Of a stretch of DNA of 64,000 nt, positions 1 through 10,475 are shown one piece after another. The DNA comes from Tipula vernalis (taxonomy: Eukaryota; Arthropoda; Insecta; Diptera; Tipulidae). Position 1 is the stretch's first letter. Every line of letters starts with the position of its first letter. The position numbers and the translations under genes were made by a program. The stretch lies in assembly GCA_958295665.1 (NCBI GenBank), contig OY282558.1, positions 311,274,092 to 311,338,091 on the forward strand. Reading direction: 5' to 3'. Under the pieces are notes generated by a model, which ran no database searches, was not told the origin of the DNA, and was given only the letters and a program-made list of their open reading frames with translations.

Positions 1-700
1 AAAAAATTGTTTTCTGCTGCGACGCTTTTACATATATTAGAGATGCAATAATATTTCGTAATTTGTTATAATTGTGCAAGATTTATACTACTTTATGTGG
101 TGGTTTAGGAAATCAATGGAATCTTCAACCATTCTTTTAAAAATCATATTTTGGGATATTGAGTATAGCTCGACATAATGGCTTCCAGTTTGCTTCTAAA
201 TATTCTTATATTATATTGTTTGCTGGTAAAGATAACTTTGAAAAACTGTCTCGAATTGCAAATGATGATAAGAAAGAAAATTCATAAAGAAGTTTTGCAA
301 ATTCGATGTGACCACAAGATTATAGGCTTCGGGCCAGCGAGTTAGTAAAAGCGTATATCCATTAGATACGTGAGTTTCGAAAGCGGCAATTTCATGATCT
401 GATATGCAAGAAAGCGTCAATATGTTGAATATCGGTAGTAAATTTATTTATTTAAATCCAATAACCAAAATACAGAAACATTAAAGCTCTTTAGATATGA
501 GATTTACCAGTGGTAGGCATTTCTCATTAGCAAAATAGATATAAAGCGACAAATAATCAAATTTGTACACATTAAACAATACGCCCAAAAATAAAATCAA
601 TCGTAGCGAACTGGAAGAGCCACAATTTCAAAGATTACAAAAAATTAAATTTTGTATTCAAGCAACGTATATCATTGGGAACCATACGAAAATGCATTGC
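1..700. other. No gene recognised
   Basis: AT-rich sequence with short open frames only. It may include the decayed 3' part of the LINE fragment that follows on the minus strand, but I see no motif that proves it. Confidence 0.5.
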
Positions 701-809
701 ATTGTTTCACAAACTGTCCTTTAACAACTCCTGCAACGATTTCCACACCTCTTAAAGTACATATTCATGATCTTGTAAACATAAAGGTATTCAAGTGGTA
801 AATTATTAC

Positions 810-1110
810 TCATTTTAAATAAAGGCCATGAAAGTCTAAGTTTGAACCAAGCATCAATCTAAGTATGAACTTTTGAGCAATAGTTAAAGGCCGGACTGTC
901 TCATAGTACGTACCGCCCCAACAGCAAATACCATAGCTCACTCTGGTCTCAATTAAGGCATGATAAATAATTTTTAGAACCGAAAGCAAACAGTTAGAAC
1001 TCAAAAGATACAAACAGACATTTCTAGTTCAAAACTCGAAACGGCTGTCTATATTTAACCCCAAATATTTAATGGTAATCACATATTGAATTGTCACACA
1101 ATTTGTAATG
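810..1110 (-). pseudogene. LINE reverse transcriptase C-terminal fragment
   Basis: The minus strand encodes the thumb/C-terminal part of a non-LTR retrotransposon reverse transcriptase. A 'KYLGLNID' segment (about 1039-1072) comes first. After a stop comes a stretch ending in 'YGICCWGGTY' and 'AQKFILRLMLG'. This is the typical order in jockey/CR1-type ORF2 proteins: KYLG followed by Y-G-W-G and QKR-type motifs. The palm with the catalytic aspartates is missing and at least one in-frame stop is present, so this is a 5'-truncated, decayed copy. The same block occurs in the LINE at 25535-26960 ('AYGIACWGRIY'), so the two may be related families. The coordinates cover only what aligns by eye. Confidence 0.7.
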
Positions 1111-1189
1111 AAATTATAGCGGCCATGATAAATTTGGTCTCTATTGAAAGAACGCAACCTTTTCAAATTAAGCGCTTGCGTTCAATAGG

Positions 1190-2075
1190 ATGAGATTGAT
1201 GGAGATATTATAGATGTGAGGTATTGCGTAACGGTCAGCAACTGTTACAGTGTTTAATCTGCGATAGTCCCCTCAAGATTTCCATCTTTCTTTAATACAA
1301 TGTGTACCAGAGAAGATGATGTTTGACAAATTCCTAATTCCGTTATATGCTGAAATTCTGTGAACGCTGCTTCGTGGCGTACTGATTCGCCAAACTGGTA
1401 GTTAACTTTGCGTGGCAATATAATACAATGCTTGACGGGTAAACTACAGTTAGGTGGCCCTATAAGTAAAAGAAATTGCTTCAACCGATCACCGTATCCG
1501 TCATTGACTGGAAAATGAATCGGCTTAGTTTTAAGCAGTGCCGTTGTAGCGTTTATTGTCAGTTGCATTGCTGGATCAATAAGCCGACATGGTTTCTCAA
1601 ATCGGCTAGTAACCCAAATTTTCGTAAAAACGGCACGGATTGTTGGGCGATTCACTTCTGCTATGATGAAAGCGTGCCTTAATTGACGTCGAAGTTAAAT
1701 ATTCACCTGTAGGAGTTTTGTTCCATAGATGCGAAAAAAGGCGCCATTAGCTGCCGCGTGTATTAAACTAGAATTTTTACTTTTGCCCTTGTATTCTCTT
1801 GTCGACCAAGAATGCTGTTCGATTGTTTGCCATGTTTTGTAGTATTGGTGATTCACAGCGATGTGACCATCATTTCTATCAAGTTCGTGCAATTTCCGAA
1901 ATCTCGTGTTTTGATGTAATTGTTTGCATTTTGGCTACATGTGCGATGGTACCAACAAACGCTTTTTTATTGCTTTTGGGTTGTTACGAGATCCGTCCGA
2001 TAACGTTGCGATTTTATCTTCTTGAGCTAGAACATTGCGAACTTCGAACATTTGGAGATGTGGCAGTCATCTGAG
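1190..2075 (-). pseudogene. Ty3/gypsy (CsRn1-like) gag-pol remnant
   Basis: Read on the minus strand from 2075 downward, the pieces fall in gag-pol order. 'VCWYHRTC' (about 1896-1962) resembles the CHCC-type Gag zinc motif C-x2-H of CsRn1-clade Ty3/gypsy elements. Next comes a protease tail ending 'FFRIYGTKLLQVNI' near 1695-1760. Then comes the start of the reverse transcriptase, with 'SSLVHIVLKKDGN' and, after a frameshift near 1254, 'TVTVADRYAIPHI' (compare the usual DRYPIPHI). The catalytic RT box and everything downstream are missing. Several stops and frameshifts mark an old copy. The better-preserved relative at 22725-24385 carries the same motifs in the same order, which supports the call. 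The clade name rests on the CHCC motif and is an inference. Confidence 0.75.
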
Positions 2076-4227
2076 CCAACTCGTCATAAAATTTAGTACC
2101 AACAAATTGTTTCATATGTCTAAAGTCAAGTGACGGTTTTCGATCGCCTATACTTCAGTTTGATCTATCAAGCTTTTTTTGGTTTTATCGAATTTCTTCT
2201 CTGAAGGAGGTTTTGACAGTAGATCAAACGGCGATTGTATGGAAATGACACTAACATTATTTAGGGCACACTTTAACATTATTTAGGGCAAATTGTGCCT
2301 CGATGAAAGAAAATCAGAAAAACTATCAATTTAAAGGGTCAACTGTAAATTTTAAGTCCCTAATATATTCTGATTTGAATCAACTCAAATCGAAACAGAC
2401 TACCCAAAACAGCTTGCAAATAATTTTTTTCAGGCTAGTTTGGCTTAATTTTAAAAAAATAATGTTTCTTATTTTGAGAGGAAGTTCAATCAATACAATT
2501 CAAACAGTTAAATTTTTTTAAAATTATGCAAACTCATAATTACGTAAGACCTAACGTTATCGATAACTGTTGCGGGTATGCTGGAAGTCTTTTCGCTTTA
2601 CGCATATAGGAGTAGGGTTCAGTGCACATATGTCGAGAATACAGAAGCTGGAAATAAGCCGCTTAATAAAGCGTTGACTAATTTAATCACCAGATTCTCT
2701 TTGATTTTTATTAAATACGGCCAAATTTAATTTTATAACAAAAGGATGCTATACATAATTTCTTGTTAATTTTGCGCGAAGAGCGGAAATGCTAAACTGC
2801 TTTAAGGACTTTTTTATTTTAGCATTTGAATAATTATTAAAAAACACAAATGTTGAAAAACGATCTAATTTCCTTTATTAGAATTTTAATATATCGACAA
2901 AGCGGGAGTTTGGGTTGGCATCCTGTGCGTGCTATAAGCAACACAACAAATTAAAATAATTTCTCAAAAATTGGTTATAATTAAAAAAATTTGATTTTCA
3001 TGGATTGATTTTTGTTGAAGGCATGAAGCCAACCACAACATAATTAGAAATATTTGTGTTAGAACTATCAGTATAGAAGCGATAATAGCGATACAATTCC
3101 TTTGATCTCTGCAATGTTGACAAAGCAATTTCTATTATCATAAATATAGGCCAGTGTAGTATATTCTCTTGTGCAGTGCAACGCACCAAGGAAAGTAAAA
3201 CCTCTTGGCAACCACCTACCAGATTTATGGACGACGTTGAAAGGGACCTAAACACCTCGTCACCGTGTTTGGCGTTTTCTTGTGGCGGATTGAATTATTT
3301 GGACGAGCATCGTTGAGGCGGCCAAATCCCTTCATAGGACGTAGCGCCAGTGGAAGAAGAAGAAAGCCATATAATTTTTTGAAAAAATTTACATTAAACC
3401 TGACGTAAAAGAGTATAGTTAAAAATACGATAATTGAGATAAAAATAATTTGGATGAAAAAACCATATGAGTTGAAAGCACAAGCACAATTTTCAACAAG
3501 ATTGATTGATCCTGTACCCAATCCAATCTGTAGCCAAAATTGACTCTCCTCCAAAATTCTCTTGTTTTTGGAAAATTTTTATTCTATCTAGGATTAAGAA
3601 CTCCAATTTTGATTATTTCTTTAAGGTATTGCCGCAAATTTAAACAACTATATTTGTGTTCCAAAATGTTAAACATAACATACCTTAACCTTTAAAGAAA
3701 TAGCCAAATATTGTCTACCAAGTATAAGGCGTTACAACGCCACGTATACAGGACAAATAAAACAATTTTTAGAAAAAAACACTTGATCAACACAGAAGTG
3801 ACATCAATAAAGATTAAAATTCAAAGATTAGCTCACATGCACGATTCCTGAAAGACACTAACCTCCAAAGTAGTCTAGACTACATTAAACCCTCGATAAA
3901 CAAAATAAACTTGAAAAAGATCGACTTTGGAAATGCTTTGAATCAATCAAGTACAAATTCAAAGAATGTTGAGGAACACCATGCCTTTATCGGCAACCCA
4001 CATGATCATTAGAACCATCTTGACTAGTTTTACTAGGGAATTTATATGGTGTTCATTAAGAAATATGCAGCGATTGTTTAATGTGCCAAAAGTCTTAATA
4101 TTGGGCAAAAAAGGGCTCATGCTAAATTCCAGGATTTTAGTCAAAATTCCCCAGAATCGGGATTATAAAAATTTACCAATTCACCGGGATTTTGCTCCCG
4201 GAAATTCCCGCGAAGGGCCCACTAGTC
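2076..4227. other. Unassigned AT-rich region
   Basis: No gene could be assigned. Two overlapping minus-strand frames (2998-3255 and 3225-3554) look weakly protein-like. The first ends with 'YRFYTDSSN', which faintly recalls the start of a LINE RNase H domain, and the second has one hydrophobic stretch. Neither is convincing. The last 100 bases (about 4120-4220) contain the words GGATTTTAGT and CCGGGATTTT that recur just right of the neighbouring TIR element (5510-5600), so that element may have landed inside an older repeat. Confidence 0.4.
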
Positions 4228-5444
4228 CAGTGTTTGACGGTAAAAATAGGTTATTGCCTCAGAATTCTTTTGGACAAAACCGATTGACGTGAAATTTGGA
4301 CAGTAAGTACGGAATGGCTCTAGGAACAAAATTTATATTGATTTTGGATTGAGTGGAGATTGGTTTTGAGATTGTTTTTAACGATAACTAGCTACCTTAA
4401 TACTCTTCGGTTTTAAGATTATTTTTGAGCTTTAAGGGCTCGGGGCAGGCAGTACTTGCCCTCAAATGCGAACTTAAAATGGTGATATCCTAATTAATTT
4501 TTATCCTAGAGAAATATAAAAATAATAAAATTTTCTACAAGAAAACCGTAAATTTGTGTACTCTTGCATTTTGTACGAATTTTCTTCAGTTTTTAAGTTG
4601 AAAAAATGTATTTTTGTCAAAAATTTCAGAAATCATTTCAAAATTCAATGAAACTTTTTTTCAAATCTATAGGCATTCTAATCCGTTCAGACTTCTATGT
4701 AGAACATATTGCCAGTACCTAAATATAGTAAATTTTAAATGGATTACGTTTAATTTCAATTCTTGCGGTTAAGTTATTTCAATTCTTGCGGTTTCATTGC
4801 TGAATTTTTCTCCAAAAAAACGAGGCAACCATTTTATTTGTATCATAACTCCGTAAGTTTAAATGCTAACGACTTTTACTAATTTTAAAGGTTTTTTAAA
4901 TACTTTAAAAAAGATTTGACGAATATTCGTCTGAAAATTCGTCGGTTTTCCGTTATTTAACATTGAAATATTCGAATTCAGTTTTCTGCGAACAGTCGCC
5001 TTCAACGAGCCACAACTCGTTTTATGTTGTATCTACAGAAATCGATAAAACTAATCGATTTGTTATTTATAGAACTTTGTTTTTGCTCCGAATGATTTTT
5101 TGATAAAACTTAAGGTTTTGGAGTATTCATGAAAAATCGCTCTAAAACATGCATTTTTTAGATAAAATATCAACACTTTCAATCCCGAACAACTCGAAAA
5201 ATATTGATTTATCGAAAAAAACTTTGTTGGACATTTTTTGCTTGGAATTCATCCCTCTATCGATTTCTGCGGTTATTTTCAGTGTACTAATTTTCACCCC
5301 CGAGAAGGAGCGGCATCCACTTCCAGGATAAAAGCACACATCTGCACTATATAACATTTGTTCCTTGAGCCATTTCCACTGTCCAAATTTCACGTCAATC
5401 GGTTTTGTCCGTAAGAATTCTGCGCGAAAGACCGTCAAACACTG
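4228..5444. mobile_element. 1.2 kb non-autonomous DNA transposon with TIRs
   Basis: Both ends begin CAGTGTTTGACGG reading inward. After a short variable patch the arms share CAGAATTCTT and GGACAAAACCGATTGACG, then AAATTTGGACAGT, and then a looser match that makes the inverted arms about 120-130 bp long. The interior has no recognisable transposase. The flanking octamers CACTAGTC and TACTAATA match at only five of eight positions, so the target duplication is decayed or differs in length. CAGTG-type ends with about 8 bp duplications occur in P and hAT superfamilies; the superfamily is not settled by sequence. The short ORFs inside are chance frames. Confidence 0.75.
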
Positions 5445-5487
5445 TACTAATATTATGAACTTTACGAAAAAAATTTTAAGTTTAAAT

Positions 5488-5605
5488 TGGGCTGCACTTT
5501 GGTAATTGTGTTTCTGGATTTTAGTTTCCGGGATTTTTGATTTTCTAAATTTTTTGTTTCTGGATTTTTTTGGGCGGATTTTTAGTTTTTACGTTTTTTT
5601 TCTAG
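5488..5605 (+). repeat. Direct repeat, copy 1
   Basis: It starts TTGGGCTGCACTTTGGTAAT and continues with several TTTCTGGATT/CCGGGATTTTT words. The second copy at 6073-6190 has the same order of words. The copies are about 585 bases apart and have diverged clearly. Confidence 0.7.
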
Positions 5606-6072
5606 ATTACGAAGCGAACTCTAACAATTCCTTTGATGGATTACCCTCGGTTAGACAGGTAAAAAATCCCAAAATATCATGTTTTTTAATTATAACAAAT
5701 TTTGGAAAAGTTATTTTAATTCGTTTTCTACCATGGAGCCTGGAGACTGCGGCACCAAACACCCGTTTTGACGTTTTATTAAAATTGCAATATTAATAGA
5801 AATTAAATTTTTTTTAAACTAATTATTCACATACTAAAATAAAACTGCTTAAAACCGCTTAGCATCCTTTTGTTATCAAATTGTAGGTGGGTCTTCTGAC
5901 AATTAAATTTGCGTTTTTCGGGATTTTTTTTTTTTTTGTCGAGAATTTGAGGGTATCCCTCCTTTGATCTGTGTCTGAAATGTTGAGGAATTGATTTCCA
6001 TTATCATATAGAATTAAGAAATCTTATGAAACAACTCGAATCTTATAGACGTTTTCTAAGTTTTGAATTACC

Positions 6073-6190
6073 TTGGGCCGCACTTTGATAATTGTGTTTC
6101 TGGATTATAGCTTTATGGATTTCTTTTTTCCTAAATTTTTGTTTCTGGATTTGTCGGTATTTTTAATTTCTGTATTTTTTTCTAAATAAG
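6073..6190 (+). repeat. Direct repeat, copy 2
   Basis: It starts TTGGGCCGCACTTTGATAAT and matches the block at 5488-5605 through the TTTCTGGATT words. It could be a dispersed repeat present twice or the remains of a local duplication. Confidence 0.7.
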
Positions 6191-7606
6191 GTAGCCCAGC
6201 CAAACTTTCATTTTTATATTATTTATAAAATTCAATTTTAACTTAAGAATTCTTGAATTCTTGAACTATTTAATATCAGAAAAAAATAGGCTCGGAAAAA
6301 TTATAGAATTAAACTCAGAAATTAATTTTTCTACGAGCTTAACTATTGTTGGTATAAATATTTTCCGGCCTTAACTCCACTTGTCCTGCAAATTAAAGTT
6401 GAAAACTCCATACAAATTTTGCGAGTTTAATTACTTCCAATAGTATAGATGGGTCACAAATATTTTTAATTGAGTTTTCATCGGCCTAATTCCTAGGGTT
6501 GAATGTATTGGAGCTGCTTGCAAATCTGTGTTAACCCGTAACGACTATTCTGATAGATATATACCCTGTTGAAGTTAGCCGAAAGTTCCAAGCCGAAAAT
6601 AAAAAATTTGGTGGTCAGACAATCAGAAATACATGGATTGCATAAAAACTTTTGTAATCAGTCTTACATGGAAAATTCCTTCATTCCAATTTCCAACTAC
6701 TCATGGAAAATATCGGAAAATCTGGGGAATCCAAAACATTTAATTAAAATCAACTTCTGGGGAGCCGTGCCCACACAAAATGTATGAATCTGCCTATTAT
6801 CAAAGACCGCTGCGGTTCTTTGTATTGTTAATGGTTTTTATAAGACATGTATTTGAAGTGTATATGAATTCCACAATCACGAGGATTTTGTAAGGCAAGT
6901 GCTCATTCTACAATAAACAAAAACAGGAACTTCAGATAGCAAATCTTAATATGCGTGGCAAAAGATCATGGCTAAAAACATTAAGGCATTTTATAAAGTA
7001 GCAACATTTTTAAGTCAGAGTTCAATTTAGGAACTAAATTTAAAGTAAAAACTATAGGAACTTAGGTCTATAAAAATTTTGGTAATATGATATTGAAAAT
7101 GTACGTATTGTACGTAATGTTAAAAAGCTACCCGTACTTTAATTTAATTTGAGTTTTAAAAATTGTATGATTAAGTTGTATATCAGGTTAGTGTTGAGAA
7201 CTCCAAATTTAAATTTCCGCGGTTCTAATGTCGAATTTTTTGTATAGGGAATCTAATACCGAATTACCGGTTGAATACCGAAATATCGGTCATAAGCTAT
7301 CTTCAAACAGAATGCCCATTGAACACAAATTGTTAATAAGTTTTGGTGTCAGACTAAAAAGTCTTTGATTGATTTTCAAATCTATACAAATCTGAATAAA
7401 AATTTAATAATTCGGATTAATTTATCATATAAGTTGCCAATAAAGATTTGGAGAATAAAACCCTTTACTATTCAACGCAACACACTTGACTAGAACTATA
7501 AAATGATTAGCAGTTTTGTTTAAAGCAACCAATTAAGAGGAATTTGTTTTAGTTAGCATATCAGCACTTTTTAACTATAATACCAACTTCCGTAGAAGTT
7601 ATAACT
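6191..7606. other. No gene recognised
   Basis: AT-rich, with only short frames on either strand. Nothing resembling a protein family, RNA gene or clear repeat boundary was seen up to the TIR at 7607. Confidence 0.5.
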
Positions 7607-7640
7607 CAGTGGAAATAACCCAAAAGTACATAACTCGATA
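7607..7640 (+). repeat. Left terminal inverted repeat
   Basis: Pairs with the right end at 10444-10475. The outer 19 bases match at 17 positions, and the match continues more loosely through the CATAACTCG word. Confidence 0.8.
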
Positions 7641-8196
7641 ACATTCGTTTTGAGAAAACTTTAATTTAAGTTCATGTTGCATCCAGAAGAAATTGTATTT
7701 ACTCAAATGATTTCAAAATAACACATAAATTTAACAGAGTAAGGCATTCAACAATGGCATATTAAATTCTTCAAAATTTTGTGAATTTCCAATTATTTTC
7801 GCGATTTTCCTGACTTATGTTGTTTTCGGTATTTAATATTTTAAACAAAATTAACATAAAATGACACGTTATTTTCGACATTTTCTTTCACAATATAATT
7901 TTTTGTAACTCGAGTTAAGCAGTTTTTTCTGTTTGCTAAGGAAAATAAATTAACTTGTGTTGTTTTAGGCTATTGAGTTTTTTTATTGAAACTAAAAATA
8001 ATATTAAATTATACTTTGATTCATTCAAACTTTTTAGATAAAATCACTAATTCAAAATCAAAAAATGCTAGATCAAAATGTTATTTAAGAATCATCGTCT
8101 AATTCAGTTAAATCTGGATGAGTATCCGGCATAGGCTCTGCTTTCAAATTCCTGTAGAATAATGTGCCGAAATCACGTTTTTTGCGTCTGATATGT

Positions 8197-9794
8197 TCAG
8201 TGGGGTTGTATAGGATTGAACAAAATCATAGTTACTAAATTATTAAACCCACGGCGTGTTATGTTAAGTACTTTAAATGGTTCATCGTTGGTATAACTAG
8301 TTTTATATAATACATGGCCTCGTTCTTTTGTATATCGAATCCATTTGACATCTTGCCACAAAAACTTTTCACCATCAGTATTTGCTTTCCGCCACATAAG
8401 CTTAGATTTGGCAAGATCTCCGAAATAAAATATTTGTTCCTGACCCATTTCATGAACGATGAATCGACTGGATATTGAACGAACAAACTGATACCAATCT
8501 CTTGGTTCGTGGATTTTTACAGTGCTTGGTTTATTTTCTTCGTTCAATTGCGGCGTGATCGCTGTCACACTCTATATGAGTGTGGCCAGACACGAGAAAC
8601 TTATGATCAATAAATTTCAGAGCAGTTTGTTGATTATTTTGCATGTAAGCGTAGAACATTGTTCCAACATAATAATTTCTATTCTGCCCTGTGCAAAAGT
8701 CACTCTAAAAAATTATTTGCTCAGTTGAAGTCGGAGGCATGTTTAAATGCGCTAGAAGGCAGCTCGCAATTTCATTTCCACCTCTTTGGCCTACAACTTC
8801 ACTCCATATATAACAATTAGATGCACTGGTACCGCAATCATGAATTGTCAAATTTGTTTTATATCTTACCTTTTCTACGTATCCCTCCGCGTATAATGAC
8901 TTTCATATGATGGGAATGAGTTTATGTGGTATTTTATTTTATTCACTTTTTCTTCAGACGTTAGGTTTGATGGCAGCCTCGATCCACGATTATCGGATGG
9001 AATCATTGATCCAGAAGACTCAAATTTCTTCTTGGAGATTGTTCTAATAATCCCATCAGTTTCTCCGAATGTTTTTTTAAAGCAAATCTTACACACTTCG
9101 ATTTTTTCTTTATCAAATTCGATAAAATAATAACACGAAAAGTTTCTAACTTGGTTTGATCGCTTTTGTATTGTCTGAAACTTTTGTTTCGGATTTCAAT
9201 TAATCCAGATAAAAAAGCACATCTCAAATTATTCGACGTTAAATCCCAATATTACTGAAAAATCTTCTTCTGCTTTTCAAATGGTATTTTTGTGTCACAC
9301 CGTTTGTGACATTTTTGTAGTGGATTACACTCTCGAGCAACTACTATTCTTCCGGTTGTTGACACATATGCCTGACCTGTGTTTCGCTTCATCTGAACTT
9401 CTTTCATAGCGGATTTGCTAGTCGAAGGTTTGTGTCTTTCAGTTATGATATTTTCAGAATCATGGTTATGACTTGTATTTATTTCATTATCAAGATTAAA
9501 TTCTAAATTTCTTGCCATTTCTTCCATTTCTTGATCATAATCATCGTCTAATTGATCAGTAAGAGGGGTATAGTTTGGATCAGCGTCGGAATCATCATCG
9601 TTTTTGAACGAATTTTTCGGAACATAAGCCTCTTTGAGAGTATCCAATAATTCGTCACTTACGTTATAATTATAATAAGTGGAGGTTTCACAATTTCTAT
9701 TATTCTCCAAAAATTGGAAAGCATTAAAACTTACTTCAGTCCCCAGGTATGTATTCTGAAATTTTACTTCATTTCCGCTTAAATTTGCAATCAT
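8197..9794 (-). pseudogene. Transposase-like protein of an insect repeat family (DUF7869-like core)
   Basis: The minus strand carries pieces of one protein in family order. First is an acidic N-terminal region (9252-9794) leading into 'GQAYVSTTGR' and a 'KIPFEKQKKIFQ' segment. Next is a cysteine-containing part with 'VCKICFKKTF' and 'YESHYTRRD' (8875-9227, two frames). Then the core has 'IHDCGTSASN', 'SDFCTGQNRN' and 'DHKFLVSGHTHIECDSDH' (about 8545-8860). Last is a C-terminal segment with 'WQDVKWIRY' (8197-8568). The D, D and H/E/D pattern of the core looks like an RNase H-fold nuclease, and I recall this arrangement from the DUF7869-type proteins common in insect genomes; I could not search. 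The residues between 'YESHYTRRD' and 'IHDCG' are missing (an internal deletion near 8870), and a stop near 8715 and frameshifts near 8540 and 9240 kill it. It lies centrally between the TIRs, so it is very probably the transposase. Confidence 0.75.
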
Positions 9795-10443
9795 AATGGT
9801 TTCGGGTACGCGGTATTGCTTTCATTTATTTTACCCTTTGAAGCTAATGCTACCGTGCGTAACGACATACTCAATCTATTATTCATTTTTAATCTGAAAA
9901 AAGCCTTTGTAGTTTTTAAAGACATAAACCTTTTTTATTAATGTAGTAAAATTTATTAAAAATTACATATTAACCTTTTTTTTAAATTGTTGCAATGGCC
10001 ACTTATATTAAGTTAAATTAATTTTTTTAACTAAACAAATTGCAAAAATCACTTATCACCACTTAAATTTTCACTTCACAAAAACAAATTATAATAAAAT
10101 TAGAACTGTTTAACTTGAGATGCGATTTTGTTGTTATTAAATAATGTCATTTAAAACAGCACAAGTTACATATATCGTTTTAGATAATAATGTAAAATAA
10201 CAAAATTGATTTACTTCTAAATTAGCAAGAACTATACATAAGTTTACTCAACGAATTATACTTGTTTAAAAAAGTAACTTATGTCGTTTTGGTTAAATCA
10301 ATTTATAAGGAAAATGAGTTAAGTTGGTTTTTATTTTTTCGCTTTATATACTAAAATTCTTCGTAAAAATACATCGATTATATTAAAATCTTTGTTTTAA
10401 TGCAAGTATTATACATTTTGATAAATCTCAAAAACTACATAAC

Positions 10444-10475
10444 CCGACTTATGCTGTTTTGGGTTTTTGCCACTG
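10444..10475 (-). repeat. Right terminal inverted repeat
   Basis: The reverse complement begins CAGTGGCAAAAACCCAAAA and pairs with the left end at 7607. It includes the outermost copy of the subterminal ACTTATGCTGTTTT word. Confidence 0.8.

Larger units (their letters stand above)
7607..10475 (-). mobile_element. DNA transposon of an insect repeat family, internally deleted
   Basis: The two ends form inverted repeats. The left end starts CAGTGGAAATAACCCAAAA, and the right end, reverse-complemented, starts CAGTGGCAAAAACCCAAAA. Both run on into CATAA-C/G-TCG. Inside both ends lies a repeated subterminal word close to ACTTRTGYTGTTTT (7812-7830, 7952-7969, 10276-10292, 10446-10463, and inverted at 10153-10168), as expected for transposase binding sites. 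The minus-strand pseudogene at 8197-9794 sits centrally. At 2869 bp it is shorter than a full element should be, because the middle of the ORF is missing. I could not see a clean target duplication: the flanks are ATAACT and ATTGTT. Confidence 0.8.

Noticed and set aside
2998..3554. Two minus-strand frames with a possible LINE RNase H start (YRFYTDSS)
   Set aside because: No second RNase H motif and no neighbouring RT; similarity too short to claim.
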